The translations under genes were made by a program, and so were the position numbers. The notes below the pieces were generated by a model. That model was not told where the DNA came from, did not search any database, and saw only the letters and a program-made list of their open reading frames with translations. Source: Agarophyton chilense (taxonomy: Eukaryota > Rhodophyta > Florideophyceae > Gracilariales > Gracilariaceae). From it: a stretch of 64,000 nt of DNA. Positions 1 to 11,020 of the stretch are shown here, one piece after another (the first letter of the stretch is position 1; the number at the start of each line of letters is the position of its first letter). The stretch is from assembly GCA_030374765.1 (NCBI GenBank), contig JARGXX010000105.1, positions 1,364,001 through 1,428,000 on the forward strand, given 5' to 3'.

Positions 1-985
1 TGTGCACGTAGGCCTCATGCATCTCACAGGCAACCAGACATCCGAACGACTTGTTGCACCAGCAGCAGTAGTGCTTGGTGCGATCGGCGCCAGAAGTGGG
101 CATGGTTAGGTGCGTGCGGCAAAGCGGGAACAAGATGAAAGTGTGCGTGAGGGGAAGAACAACAACGTCGTGGCGGCTGAATGCGACGCTCTCGACGCTG
201 TTACCAGTTGGGCGCACGGCGCGCTTTTTATGCTGTTGCCGTTGCCATTGTGCCAACATGTCGTGAGTACATAAGCAACAGCTGCTAGCAATTGCTAACG
301 CTCTTACCCGGGAATGAGCGATGCGCCTCGTTTTTACACACTTGTTATTTTCGAAGGTTTAACCTTACCTTATCTCGTCGTGTATCGTTTTCGCCCACCA
401 AAACAGGGCTGGCAGAATTCACAAAAAAAGTTTTCTTGCGTGTACAAACGAGAGTAATGTTGTATACTGTGGTCCATCACCCTAGCAACTCATTCCAGTT
501 CTGTTGTTGTAAGGTCTGGGGTTAATGTTGATAGGATCGAGGCGCGATATCGCACCTCGAGTCCTAGCGAGATACTGTTGAATAAACGCCAAGGTCGGCA
601 TGAGAGCGCATTTCAGCTGTGATTGACTAGCAACCACAGCGGTGCTGCTTCAGAGTTTATGACAATATTTGCAAGCGCTTCTGGTAGAGACTCCGAACCC
701 GGAGCCTCCATTCGCGCTGCGCCGTTCCGTCCCCGGAACGGTCGTTGTCGAAACTCGTAGTGCTGTGCACGTACAAGTTCGGCAACGATGCGCGCGCCGC
801 CAGCGCACAAATTTGTTCACCAGCACACATGTATCTCTGCATTTGTCGTTAATGCACCCATGGTAAAGGGCTGAATCAAACTCCGAAAGCCGGTCGTGCA
901 TAGCTTACGTATGTATACGGTTTTACACGTTGGCGTGCTGGTTCCAAAGCGCTGAGCCAGACCCATTGTTTCGAGCGTGATATTT
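1..985. other. Intergenic, no gene recognised
   Basis: Several short open frames overlap on both strands, but none looks like a protein family and none is longer than about 110 codons. One local structure stands out: a 24-nt near-perfect palindrome at 537-560 centred on GATATC. An AATAAA-like stretch follows near 580-590. I see no LTR partner for this region inside the window. Confidence 0.5.
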
Positions 986-2668
986 CTATTTGCCAACCTC
1001 TTTCTCGTTGTAGTGGCTATGTACCGCGTCATTGCTGAACTTAAATTCCGTTCCTCTACCAATATTCCTCCAGCATTCCAGTTGGTAAGGATGACGCTTG
1101 GCGCCTGTGTATCTACACCCAAACGGCACACTGCCGTTGAATACATACCATCCATCTAAACATCCCATCGGCCCATCTGCTGTTGCCGGGCGCAATGCAC
1201 ACATAGATGGAGTCACTTCTTCGTCACCTGACGCCGCATCATATTGCAATTCACTATATCGTTCAAGCAAAACCTTCCAGTACAGCATCGCGCCTTTCTC
1301 AGAGATCACGTTCTCACCAAAGCAATTGGCATTGTCGATAAGTCTTTTGGAGCCTTGCGTATCTGTTTTCGCCGCAGTTACACGCTCTAATAGGTCCTGT
1401 AAGTATGTATCAACTGGTATGTAGTGATAGAACGGTTTCAACAATGGCTCATACCACATGTACCAATTCGATCTTTGAAAGAATGGCACCGAACCGCTGG
1501 TCAGAATCCCACGTTTTCGACTGCTTCCCAAACCTCCATCAACGTCAATGATGAATTGGTATCTTCCCTGTCTATCGTAATTCAGAACATCCGACAGACC
1601 GGATCCCAATGACGTCTCAACTTCGTTGACAGAAGTGCTCTCCCCCAACTTCATCCACCTCGTGATGCCGGCGTCGATAACATCTGGATATTGTTTGGCA
1701 AGCGCGGCTAAGCGAATGCGAGGCACAGAGAGCCAATTGTGATCGTGGTAGTCTTGAAGCGAACTTGAGCTCCCGCGGAACACCAGTTTTGGGATGCGAG
1801 CTTCGAATGGTAACTTATCTTCAGCGTTCCACACATAGTTACCGTTTGAACCATATTCTACGGGGTCTGGAACCGGAATATCTAAGTAGGAAGTGGAAGT
1901 ACGGAAAGAAAAAACAGGAATGCCGCCCATGTCTCTTGACATTGAATCAACAGTAGATCGAGGAGAATCAGCGACGTTGACGTAAAACTCGCACTTGATC
2001 TTTGCCAGATCTGGATATGCAGCCAGAGCCTCTTGCAGCAAGTTAAGAGTCCACACCATGCGACTTATTCGATAAGTTTGGCTCCAGTGTTCCAGGACCC
2101 TGTACCGTACCTTACCGTCACCTGCAAGGCGAACCCGAAACGCCCCACCTCGGATGCGCACTTCCATTGAATTTAGCAACTTCTGGGTAATTGGTCTTTG
2201 TAAGAGCGGTGAGGCCTCGACTTCTGGAGAAAGCGGGATCCATGGCGACAGATATCTAGTCACCAAATCCTCAAATGCCGACTGTATTGCTGATGGAGAC
2301 GTGACTCGAGATCTGTCATAGTCTAAAATCGTATTAGAATAGCGGGGTGGACCGGAACACAGCAGTGGCAGTGACTTTGGTATTTTCGGACGATAAAAGA
2401 TACCAGTACGAACAAACTTTTTCTTGGGACCTAACGATCGCTTGGAATCGATATTACGTCCGCGAGACCTATTGAAAGTATCATACACCGGAGAAATTGA
2501 ACTGGGAAAGACGTGCGCAAGCGTGAAATTGATTGGCGGCGGAAATGCCACCTCTGTCTGAGATTTGAAGGCGAATCTGCTGATTATAAGCATGAAGAAA
2601 AAGAAAACACTGATCAAGACCTTCGTATGCGGCCGCTCAAATACCCGTTTTAGTGAACCGTAGACCAT
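986..2668 (-). CDS. GT90 (CAP10/POGLUT-like) glycosyltransferase, type II membrane protein
   Basis: The first ATG of the frame is at 2668, giving about 560 residues. A short basic tail is followed by one hydrophobic segment (about residues 17-34, VLISVFFFFMLIISRF), the layout of a Golgi type II membrane enzyme. The GT90 core is visible in order: FRGSSSS, PRIRLAALA, then DVDGGLGSSRKR, GSVPFF and HYIPVDTYLQDL, which match the CAP10 pattern of a nucleotide-sugar-binding strand, an Arg-rich loop and the 'Y(I/V)PV..DL' helix. The last 70 residues are Cys-rich (WYVFNGSVPFGC...). GT90 enzymes transfer glucose or xylose to protein or polysaccharide acceptors in the secretory pathway; the acceptor cannot be read from the sequence. 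It lies head-to-head with an FkbM methyltransferase, so a shared role in cell-wall or extracellular glycan modification is plausible but inferred. No disruption was seen. Confidence 0.85.
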   Translation of the reverse strand: MVYGSLKRVFERPHTKVLISVFFFFMLIISRFAFKSQTEVAFPPPINFTLAHVFPSSISPVYDTFNRSRGRNIDSKRSLGPKKKFVRTGIFYRPKIPKSLPLLCSGPPRYSNTILDYDRSRVTSPSAIQSAFEDLVTRYLSPWIPLSPEVEASPLLQRPITQKLLNSMEVRIRGGAFRVRLAGDGKVRYRVLEHWSQTYRISRMVWTLNLLQEALAAYPDLAKIKCEFYVNVADSPRSTVDSMSRDMGGIPVFSFRTSTSYLDIPVPDPVEYGSNGNYVWNAEDKLPFEARIPKLVFRGSSSSLQDYHDHNWLSVPRIRLAALAKQYPDVIDAGITRWMKLGESTSVNEVETSLGSGLSDVLNYDRQGRYQFIIDVDGGLGSSRKRGILTSGSVPFFQRSNWYMWYEPLLKPFYHYIPVDTYLQDLLERVTAAKTDTQGSKRLIDNANCFGENVISEKGAMLYWKVLLERYSELQYDAASGDEEVTPSMCALRPATADGPMGCLDGWYVFNGSVPFGCRYTGAKRHPYQLECWRNIGRGTEFKFSNDAVHSHYNEKEVGK

Positions 2669-3286
2669 TTCTGTCAGCGAAAGAAACAAATTCTGCGACT
2701 TGTGCTCGAAAAAAACTTCTGCCAATTCGATCCGTTTCTCCTGGATGCCAGTCGTTAACTACAACAGCATTGCACGGAATCAGTCGATAGTTGTTAAGAG
2801 GTGTTCGAAAGATCAGATTTCGGCTTGTTATAAACCGTGTCCCATGTTCGGAGCTTCCGGCAATTCCAGAGTAGAAGTTTTTGCACGGTCAGACGCCTGG
2901 AACAGAAAGATTCTAACGTCAGAATCTGGACGAAAAGGTCACCAAATTGCACATGAAGCAAGGGTTGACTTGATTCGTGTTTCGCGTAGAGATATTTCGT
3001 TTGAAGGTTTTATGGGCCAAGGAGCCATTTGCTTTTGTCAATCGAGATGCCACCGGCACATTCAGCAAAAATCGCCAGGGAACTCAGTGGCATTGGCCAT
3101 CAACCACTGTGCCTCGCCTGTTGTTCCCATCCCGCTTCTGTATCATTTTCGTGCTGGACACTTGGAAGGTTGATTAAAGACATCGAACAGTCAAGCTACC
3201 TTGACAATATCGAAAAATAATCTGTGATTGACCTTTTCCATATTCGAACATTGGTCCTGCCAGGAGCAAATCACGGAATCGGAAGC
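2669..3286. promoter_or_regulatory. Divergent intergenic region between the GT90 and FkbM genes
   Basis: About 620 bp separates the two ATGs of genes pointing away from each other, so both promoters should lie here. No TATA box or repeat is convincing. A 157-codon open frame on the plus strand (2700-3173) crosses it but has no recognisable domain and is probably chance. Confidence 0.4.
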
Positions 3287-4351
3287 ATGAAGTCTAGGAA
3301 CGAGGAATCTCGAGGAACAACGCACAGAATGATTGAGAACATTGTCAAGTCCCTCATAACAGTTTCGACATCATTGCTATTTGGTATGCGGCGTAAGTCG
3401 CGAGCAATTGTGATCTTGACGACCATCATTTGTACCCTCATATTAGTTGTCCTTATAACTGATAGTTATATATTGCAAAGACACGGGGTACAGCACGAGA
3501 GCAGCTTCTCTAATTCCATAATTCGCTCATGTAACCCCGATCCCTCTCGTGGAATGGGGCGAACATACGACGCTCGAGTACGAGGAGTGAATGTATCGTA
3601 TGCAGCATGGACAGGGGATAAACATTTTCGACAAGAAGTAGTGTCGATCCGAACTCATGAAGCCGTGAGATTGATGAACAAGCTGAAAAGGGCGGCCACT
3701 CTCTTGGATGTGGGCGCAAACATCGGAAAAGTGACATTTCCTACGCTAGCAATGGCACAGACCCATACCGTCATCGCAGTTGAACCAGTGGGATTCAACG
3801 TAGACCACCTCTGCATGACGGCAAATTTGAACGGCTGGTTGGGGCATGCTGGATTTTTGCTCCTCAAAGCTGCCCTAAGTGACAAGGAGGGAACCATGAG
3901 TATTTTCGTTCCCAACGGTCGTGAAGATAACTCTGCGCTGAGTGAGCGTGCTGCAACTGCTAATGTGGGTGGAGAGGACCGTGGGGAGAAGATTAGCGTT
4001 TTCACTGGAGACAAATTGCTGAGTGAGGGTGGCTTCAAACCAGATGTGATCAAAATTGACACGCAAGGTCACGAACTGTTCGTACTGCGAGGATTGAGAG
4101 ATTTTATGGCAGCTGCGAAAGCAGGGGAGCTACTAGTAATGGCCGAGAGTGACCCAAAGTTGATGCTCATGTCGGGGGTGAATCCAAAGGATATTTATCA
4201 GCTGATGGTGGTAGAGTTGGGGTATAGAGCTTATTGCAGACCTGTCATTGAAGTTGAAGATGAACATTTCGTTGTGAAGGGGTCGGCTCTGAGTTTTGAG
4301 GCGTATCCGCCAGGTGGATGTCGGGATATTTTTTATTACAAGACCAGATGA
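3287..4351 (+). CDS. FkbM-family SAM-dependent methyltransferase, membrane anchored
   Basis: The first ATG is at 3287, giving 354 residues. A basic N-terminus is followed by one transmembrane segment (about residues 37-58, IVILTTIICTLILVVLI), so the enzyme is probably anchored in the secretory pathway with a lumenal catalytic domain. The Rossmann methyltransferase signature is clear: LLDVGANIGKVTFPTLAMA is motif I and VIAVEPVGFN is the acidic loop. VIKIDTQGHELFVLRGL is the FkbM-typical 'KIDvqGhE' motif. FkbM enzymes methylate hydroxyls of sugars and related substrates; in algae such genes are candidates for O-methylation of matrix polysaccharides, which is inference here. The frame is intact, ends at 4351 and runs away from the GT90 gene. 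The following 800 bp are AT-rich. Confidence 0.85.
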   Translation: MKSRNEESRGTTHRMIENIVKSLITVSTSLLFGMRRKSRAIVILTTIICTLILVVLITDSYILQRHGVQHESSFSNSIIRSCNPDPSRGMGRTYDARVRGVNVSYAAWTGDKHFRQEVVSIRTHEAVRLMNKLKRAATLLDVGANIGKVTFPTLAMAQTHTVIAVEPVGFNVDHLCMTANLNGWLGHAGFLLLKAALSDKEGTMSIFVPNGREDNSALSERAATANVGGEDRGEKISVFTGDKLLSEGGFKPDVIKIDTQGHELFVLRGLRDFMAAAKAGELLVMAESDPKLMLMSGVNPKDIYQLMVVELGYRAYCRPVIEVEDEHFVVKGSALSFEAYPPGGCRDIFYYKTR

Positions 4352-5149
4352 GGGCAGTTCTTATTAATAAACGTGAACTATAGTGAACGATCTTGAATGA
4401 AACGTGGCAGCATATGATTGGTGAATAAGAAATTTTCACTTTGACGGAGTCCTAGCTAGTGACTCTGGACAATCTGTTAGAAAAGTGCCATTCAAAAATA
4501 TACGAACGGCAAGATTTTTAATGTCTTCATCAGAAAGCAAAGTATATCCCTGAACTCAAATGATCCAGGCTTCTTGTACTGTCCAACCAAATAAACACAC
4601 CCATTATTATCCAATTCCACAGCTTTAGATATCAATAAAAACAATTTCATGCACGCTGTGCAATATTAAACGAACTTTTTAAAAAAATGGCTCACAAACA
4701 CGCACCGAGTAACAACTAAAAACCAAACATCATATGATTCTTCACCATTAAACTTTTGTATATTACAGATGGCCTTTAAAACCTTGAGAAAAAACCTCGC
4801 GATGGCTAGAAGTAAATAATTTATAACAAGAAAGGCGCAAATTGAATCACTTTAGTAAACAAAACACTTTCTTGGTTTAGAGAAACTCAACATAAGCATT
4901 ATAAATGAGCACTTTACAGCTTCTTTTAGCGTTATTATACCGATATTACAAAGAAATAAAGCACAATGTCTCCCAAATTGACCTCTGACGATGAAATTAC
5001 CCTTTAAAATACCCTTACTAAGCAGAGTACGTCCAAAACACATTGTAAAACGATTTAAATCTTGAGTTAACTATTTAAACGGTCATAAGTGCAGTAATTT
5101 TTCTGGAGAAAATTAGATATAAGAAGAAAACAATCACCCCACTGATCAT
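4352..5149. other. AT-rich intergenic, no gene
   Basis: Low-complexity AT-rich DNA with no open frame above about 65 codons. A CAGTAATTTTTCTG-type sequence near 5092 resembles one at 16929, next to another mariner relic, so it may be the end of the mariner element that starts here. Confidence 0.4.
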
Positions 5150-5341
5150 CGAAAAAACATTTGTTGCACTTTTAAAATGGGCAGTGATCTATGATGAATA
5201 CTATCCGAACTAGTGGAACATGGTTGTATGTAGTGACTGGTGATGGGCCTGATGGTTACGCATACTACTTGTATGCAATCTGTCAAAATAAGAGAGCATT
5301 TTCTAAAAGAAAGAATATAAGAGTTTTTGTCATGGTGTAGA
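5150..5341 (+). pseudogene. Tc1/mariner transposase relic A, 5' part (split by Gypsy1)
   Basis: A plus-strand frame reads DGPDGYAYYLYAI then KRKNIRVFVMV and stops exactly where Gypsy1 begins. This matches relic B at 17330-17520 (DGPDGFAHYWYDKRK ... SVMLWGA), the stretch after the first catalytic Asp of Tc1/mariner transposases. The reading continues on the other side of Gypsy1 at 15997 with SFNGKGHFVFI. It is an old, inactive fragment. Confidence 0.7.
5337..5341. repeat. Target-site duplication GTAGA, left copy, of Gypsy1
   Basis: GTAGA directly precedes the left LTR. The same five bases follow the right LTR at 15992-15996. A 5-bp duplication is usual for Gypsy integrases and shows that Gypsy1 inserted as one unit into mariner relic A. 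Confidence 0.8.
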
Positions 5342-6125
5342 TATGGTATTCTACTGAAAACCGTAGAGTTCTCGGTGCAGTGGGTATCCACATGAATAAG
5401 CGCGAAGAGCGGGTGTCACCTTGCGAGCGACGGTTCTTAGATAAGAAGAAAGTGTGCGTAAAGCAACCAGGTGTGTCTGAACAATGGGGATAAGACGTGT
5501 ATTAACGAAACGGATGTCCAGATACGGCGGTACGTAATGCACCCCAGATCGACTCGACAACCTTTGTGATGACACAAATAACCAGGAAACAGTAGAGAAA
5601 ACAACAAAGACACAACACACACACACACAGAAAGCTGTAGAAAAAAGGTAGTAATCGTGCAACAGTAGAGGGTATTCTCGGAAAAAGAGCTTTAGCTCAG
5701 AACGGTTATGAACTGATACTATAGGTGCACTTTTGTGGTGGACCACTTTAGGATTTCCAGGACTCACCATGATGGTGTTTAGGTTGGTTGGTTGTTGGTT
5801 GCCCTTCCGCCCTCCTCACCTGAGCCTTGCTCTCTCTAATGTGCCAAGAAGCAAAGCAATTACTGTACAGTAAAGCATACACGTGGCGTGCCACTACATG
5901 ATTATCTAAATAATACCAAATAAAATATTTGTTGATGGTACCTTACAGTGTGCACTAAATACAATACTTCCTTATGAAAATTCTCCTGTCCCAATCTTTC
6001 CATGAAGTAATTTTTCTCAAAACTTCTCGTAATCGAGTATAGGCCAAGAAATAGCTTATGAATGCCGTATCACGACTTCATAGTATTTTCGAGCGGTCGA
6101 ACTCAGGTGCATCCAGAATGCTACA
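5342..6125 (-). repeat. Gypsy1 left LTR (3' LTR of the minus-strand element)
   Basis: It matches the right LTR throughout, for example GAGTTCTCGGTGCAGTGGGT near 5366 and 15306. It is about 66 bp longer, owing to an extra block near 5875-5941. The ends read TATGG...CTACA on the plus strand. Confidence 0.85.
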
Positions 6126-6424
6126 TATCCCCCCGTTAAGAACGGAGCCCCCACGACGCATTGTCTATAAAGGCAATGGCAGCGCGCTTCTCGGACATTC
6201 CGATTCTTCTTTTCGTATCACAACCTTCTGTTTTCCCAATCCAGCTTGCGATCACCTCGCTATTCCATCCTTCAAGCTTTTCTTGTATCTGATATCTCGC
6301 GATGAGTAACCTTCCGTCTTAAGTAGTCAGACCACCTACGTCCTATGAAGATCTCGACAACCCTCCGCTTTAGCAAACTTCTGCAACGCCTAGTGGTTCC
6401 GCTCCAATCTCCCGAACTGTCCCT

Positions 6425-7947
6425 TTGCCACAATCGGCTTCCTTTCCTGGTCCTGCATGCCTTTCCTACACAGCAGCTGTTCTGCAACTTGCGTCCTCCT
6501 CCGTACAGATGTTCCCACATTACGCGGACTTCGTCGGCCGAAACTCCCTGCAGCACTCTGCATTATACGCGCGAGCGCCTTGGTTTTTCCATGCAGCGGT
6601 CCGCAACGAAGCTCTGATAAATGAGTATGTGGTCGCCATGCCGATGATATCACGTGGCATGCGTTGTTTACAACAGATTGGCTGAGCAATTGCGCCGTTC
6701 AAAACAATGCGATCAGTCGCTTCGGAAACGAGAGCTTGCTCGATGCGCGCGAATGATTCACCTGTCTGGTGCACCAGCGATTACGCCGCATTATCGGCTC
6801 AGTGCCTCTCAATGAGGATTGGCAATTCGATACCTGGTGTGCCAGAAGAAATGGCGAGGCCTACTCGTATGTCGAGAACCTAGCGGCTTTGGATGTCCAA
6901 AGGTGGCGCGGTGTTTGTGGAGTATCCAACGGGGCCCTCTGTTCCGATAGTCTTCAATAACGCGCGGAATTCCGTTATCTCCGAAAACGAGATAATCCGT
7001 GTTGGGAGTTTCCCCGGTGGGAACGCCGTACCAGATCTCGACTGGGATACTTGGTTCCTTACCAGATGCTCGAAGTGGACGGAATTCGGTATAACTCGCG
7101 CGTCGGGCGCTACGTGCCGATTCCTCAATACTGGCACGAGATCGAGAGTCCTCGTTGCTGTCCTGTGGAGCTCCCTCCTTCAATATCCTACGTAGAATCC
7201 TTACTCGCGAATGATCCGTTTTCCGGTTCTTGGGTAGTCGTCTACAGTGAATTCATTACGAAGATGGCCGTGTTCATCCTATGGGATGTGTACGACACAT
7301 ATCGTTTGTGGTATATAAGCCCGATTGCTCGACAACTTTCGAGGGGACTCGATCTATCGCTCGTCCTGGGCTCACGTGGCAATCACAAAGAATTTCTGCG
7401 CCTGATGAATATCATTGACCAGATTGCCTGGACCCTTGTTCCTTCTGAACAGCAGGCTAGAGGACGTCCTTGTCGCGACTATTCACCCGGAAGAACCGGT
7501 CCCGGCGGTGACTTCGTCTAATAGGACCCCTGGACTAACCAGCATATCGATGGCGATCACGCCAAAGTTCTGCGGGAAACTCCTCGAGCAATGCCTCCAA
7601 CCCAGCCGACTGGTTACATACACGAGCCAACTGCTCAAAATGCAGACGCACTCGTTGACGAGATGCAAGAAATCGATTACGACGAAGAGCTAGAAGAGGT
7701 CATCCTCGAGGATCACGCTTTGGGTGAGAACGACGGCATAGAGGTAGTGGTACCTGCAGCGATGCAGAGCGCCGTGCCTGAGCCTGTTCGACCTGCAGTG
7801 TCTTCCCACGATGCCAAGCTTGGCAATCTGAGGCAGTTCCTCGAAGACGCTGGGATTCCTCCTTACCTTGTTCAAGGAAATCGACAGCAGATGCTGAATC
7901 TGTTGCGCTCCTCGATGGATATCAACTCGGATAACCCGAATCTCTAA
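6425..7947 (+). pseudogene. Gypsy1 antisense extra ORF (aORF), degenerate
   Basis: It lies on the strand opposite gag-pol, between the chromodomain end and the 3' LTR. Four blocks align with the Gypsy2 aORF: YADFVGRN...APWFHAAVRNEALINEYV-like (6510-6640), DTWCARRNGEAYSYVENL (about 6826-6885), YLRKRD then PRWERRTRSR (about 6975-7035), and CPVELPPSISYVESLLANDP through VLGSRGNHKEFL (7160-7400). The acidic tail ends at 7947 in a short leucine-rich piece (LRQFLEDAGIPPYLVQGNRQ). One frameshift falls between 6685 and 6769. Stops lie at 6958 (TAA) and 7519-7524 (TAA TAG); the first of the last pair aligns with a Trp codon in Gypsy2. I know no family for this protein. Conservative substitutions between the two copies argue that it was once a selected protein. 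Confidence 0.7.
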
Positions 7948-8163
7948 CTTTCTTGCCTGAGGACACTATAACAAACAGACTAGCGGTAGTCTTGAGATAA
8001 GAAAAAAAACGCTTTGATCTTCTGCAACTTCTTTGCTTCTTCTTCTTTCTGCGAGGCCTCTCCACTTCTTGCTGCACTTCTAACTTCTTGTGGACCTCCA
8101 CTTTATTCTTCCTCTTCCTGGATTTATTTCATACTTCTGTAGGGATCAGATTCGGTCAGGCTC
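7948..8163. other. Convergent junction between aORF and pol of Gypsy1
   Basis: About 215 bp of T/C-rich sequence (repeated cttctt runs) separates the convergent ends of the two genes. Gypsy2 has a similar pyrimidine-rich junction at 34225-34496. Read on the minus strand these are purine-rich, but the polypurine tract proper should lie nearer the 3' LTR. Confidence 0.4.
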
Positions 8164-8382
8164 TCATGAAAGAACGAAGCCGACGAGAGCGTCATCATTA
8201 TTGTCTGGGACATCCAGTTTAGCACGTCGGCAGTAGGCCAGCACTTGTGATCGTGGTATATTGCTAAAGGGCTCCCATGTATGGTCTTCGGGTTGATACC
8301 CATACCAACTCTCTTTAAACAGTAAACTGTTGTCCTTTTCACGCCATCCATGATCTAGAATGCGTTCGATGATGTATTCCAT
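8164..8382 (-). pseudogene. Gypsy1 chromodomain (C-terminus of integrase)
   Basis: The frame reads EYIIERILDHGWREKD, then WYGYQPEDHTWEPFSNIPRS, the conserved chromodomain core (aromatic, Gly-Tyr-x-x-Glu-x-x-x-TWEP). The equivalent in Gypsy2 is EYVMDRICEHG then WEPIAHIPRSQ. Chromodomains of chromoviral integrases bind modified histone tails and guide integration into heterochromatin. A TAG at 8383-8385 separates it in frame from the upstream integrase tail. Confidence 0.8.
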
Positions 8383-10442
8383 CTACTCACTTGCGGACTC
8401 CTCAGTCGGAGTGACACTCCTGCAAACAGGTTTCGTAGCGTTTGCTGTAGCGTTCGGAATCGTGTCATCACGTTCTGTCGCCTGATCCACCTCCAAGGTT
8501 CTCAAAGCCAGTCGTCTGACTTCCCTATATCTTTCCGGTCTGGACGGTGCTTCCAAATTCCTTCTCTGTTTTTCCGAACCTTGCCGCGAAAACGCGACTT
8601 CAGTTGCCACTGTACGCCTTAGGCTTGCCCCGTTAGGCTTCTTCTCTTCCGGATTTACGGTTTCCGGATGTTCTGGGGGTCCCCCCAAGTGCTCGGTATC
8701 CGCCGCAAATGTGTCAGCCGATACAGTCATACTGTCTCCATGTGGCGTCTCCACAACTGTGGTGTCCCATGTGGACTTCTTCTTTTCTTGAGACATGCTG
8801 CGCTCCTCAGGGATAGTTATGCTCTTCAATCCGTTTTGCGGAATTGGATTGTTGATCTCAGCTTCGGTTCCTTCTGATTCTACACCAAATGGCGATTCTG
8901 TTCTGTCATCAGGACTTCCTGTAGAGCCTTTGCGACTTCTGATAGGTGAGATTTCATCCTCAATTTTTTCTCGTCCAACGCGTGGTCTGAGGAGGGGACT
9001 GTAGTTTTCTGCGCGCTCACATTGCGGATCGCCGTGTCTCCTCTCACTGCTACAGGGGGAGCTATGATTATGTCATGGGCGGATGCGCCGTGTGTCGCAA
9101 AACTGTTGTTCAGCCCTGTACGTCTGATCTTCGAACTCTTTTCACCACATGGCAGATTTGGAATTATCCTGCTCTGAGGAGGTATGTCCGCAAGCTCCTG
9201 CACAACTAGAGGCTGTGGTGGCTCCTGCACCACAATACCTCCACGGGTTGATTTCTCTCGCTGTACGTCAGCTTCTCGATCGGGGGCACCAACTACTCGA
9301 TAGCGAGAAATGCGCTCCTCCTCAGTACCTCTCCGTAGTACCACGCTATATTCGTCGAATTCGACAATTTCATGCGGTCCTGTAGCGATCGGCGCTAACA
9401 TATGCCGGAGTTTCCGTTCCTTGTCCTCTCCGGTCTTCCGGCTATCTTTCCTTTCCACTCTCACGAAAACATGTTCTCCGACTCGGATATCCGGGAGTGC
9501 CGGTCGCATTGACGCGTAGTAATTATGCTTGTAGCGCGCTTGGGCCTTTCCCATCTTTTTTGCAGCCTGTGTAGTGCGTTTGCGCAACTCATTCTTCCAG
9601 CGTAGGTGAAACTGAGCCGGCGTCGGCATTGACTTTTCTTCGGTTCTGTCCGAATCTACCTTGATTGGCAAAGCCGCTGGTCGGCGAGGTATTACAGATT
9701 CAAAGGGTATTAGCTTCGTCGTCGAATGTACTGGCGTATTTTACGCGTAGCAAAGCGTGTCTGTGTACAGATCCCAGTCCTTCGGGTGTTCTCCGATGTA
9801 GTTCCGAATTGCGGCGAGTAGTATACGGTTGTAACGTTCCCACTTCCCGCTACATTGCCGATGATACGTCGTGGGGAACACGTTCTTAACTCCAATTCTC
9901 CTGCATACATCTTGAAAGAAACGTGCAACGAATTGCTTTCCATTATCTGAGAGCAGAGTATCCGGTGGTCCGTAGTAATAAACTCAATGGTGGATAAACG
10001 CTCGTGATATCACGAAAGCAGTAATCCGTTTCAGCGGAACAGTCTTAACCAGCTTAGAGAAGCGGTCCGTTATTACCAAAAGGTATCTGTTTCCCCGTTT
10101 CGAGCGGATCAATTCCCCAAGTATGTCAATACTGACAAACTGTAGATGTGAGATTGCTGGGAACAGCTTCAGTGGCTTCTTCTTTTTCCAGAGCTTCACT
10201 CTAGTCCTCGCACACGTTACGCACATCTCAGCTGCCGCATGACAATCCATTGCCAAAGTTGGCCAATAAAAGTCCCTTCCGAGGATCAGATACAGCTTCG
10301 CACCTCCTGGATGACCAGACATTTGCGAATTATGTGCCAAATGCAGTACTCTGCTGTTGAGAGCGTGTGGAATCACGATTTGCTCATAAGATTCAACAGT
10401 TCGAACAAAGATTCCTTGGTGGTCGAGATGAAAAGGAAACAC
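8383..10442 (-). pseudogene. Gypsy1 integrase with GPY-like C-terminal region, degenerate
   Basis: The zinc-binding and core start are in 9984-10442 (HALNSRVLHLAHNSQMSGHP for the H-H part, CHAAAEMCVTCAR for the C-C part, then the first catalytic Asp in SIDILGELIRSKRG and VITDRFSKL). The second half of the core lies between 9700 and 9983 in other frames (for example QFVARFFQDVCR and TDTLCYA), so frameshifts are present. The segment 8880-9671 holds the C-terminal part with DIRVGEHVFVRVERK. The region 8383-8829 is a low-complexity linker to the chromodomain. Confidence 0.75.
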
Positions 10443-10496
10443 CTTCCCTTCGTTAAGACGAGAGCAGATAGCCGCGCAGCAGGCATCTGTGACTTC

Positions 10497-11020
10497 TTAA
10501 CGTAATAGTTCTTCAAGAGAGATTCGTTCGAGTTGATCTTCTGGATCAGTGTCCAAAGTCTGGGCTACCAGTAATTCCATTTGATAATCCTCTTCTTCAA
10601 GATATTCTTGTTCTTCTTCTTTCGTTCTCGAATTTTCCGTTACCAAACATGGTATCTTATCATCGATTTTCAATTGGGTTTCTCCCAAGGTTTGGAGTTT
10701 CGATAACGCATCAGCGTGTACGTTTGAAGTTCCCATCTTGTAGTTGATTGTGAAATTAAATTCTGAAAGGCGAAGACGCCATAGCATTAAGCGTCCCGAC
10801 GGGTCGGTAATCGACATGAGCCAGCTGAGGCATGAATGATCGGTGTTGACCGTAAAGTGAGCAACCTGTAGGTAAGGTTTGAGGGTCGTGAGATCCCAAA
10901 CCATAGCGATGCTTTCCTTTCCTGACACATAGTAGCTCTTTTCTGCCTAGTGCGGTGTTCTCGACTAGTATCCGACAGGATGGCATATGCCGTCTTCGTG
11001 TGTTTAAAAAAGGGCACACC
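10497..11020 (-). pseudogene. Gypsy1 RNase H and connection region, degenerate
   Basis: VNTDHSCLSWLMSITDPSGR and NVHADALSKL are the typical Gypsy RNase H motifs. Upstream in the same frame the sequence reads CALF, a TAA at 11004-11006, then THEDGICHPVGY, a TAG at 10965-10967, and SR. The TAG aligns with Trp in Gypsy2. The TAA is present at the same place in Gypsy2 inside a 23-nt identical stretch (10998-11020). Confidence 0.75.

Noticed and set aside
2700-3173. 157-codon plus-strand frame between GT90 and FkbM
   Set aside because: No domain, and it overlaps the expected promoter region of two divergent genes.
10998-11020. TTTAAAC in both Gypsy pol genes as a canonical -1 frameshift site
   Set aside because: It is not in the required phase (the frame is CTT TTT TAA ACA), and coding resumes in the same frame after the stop.
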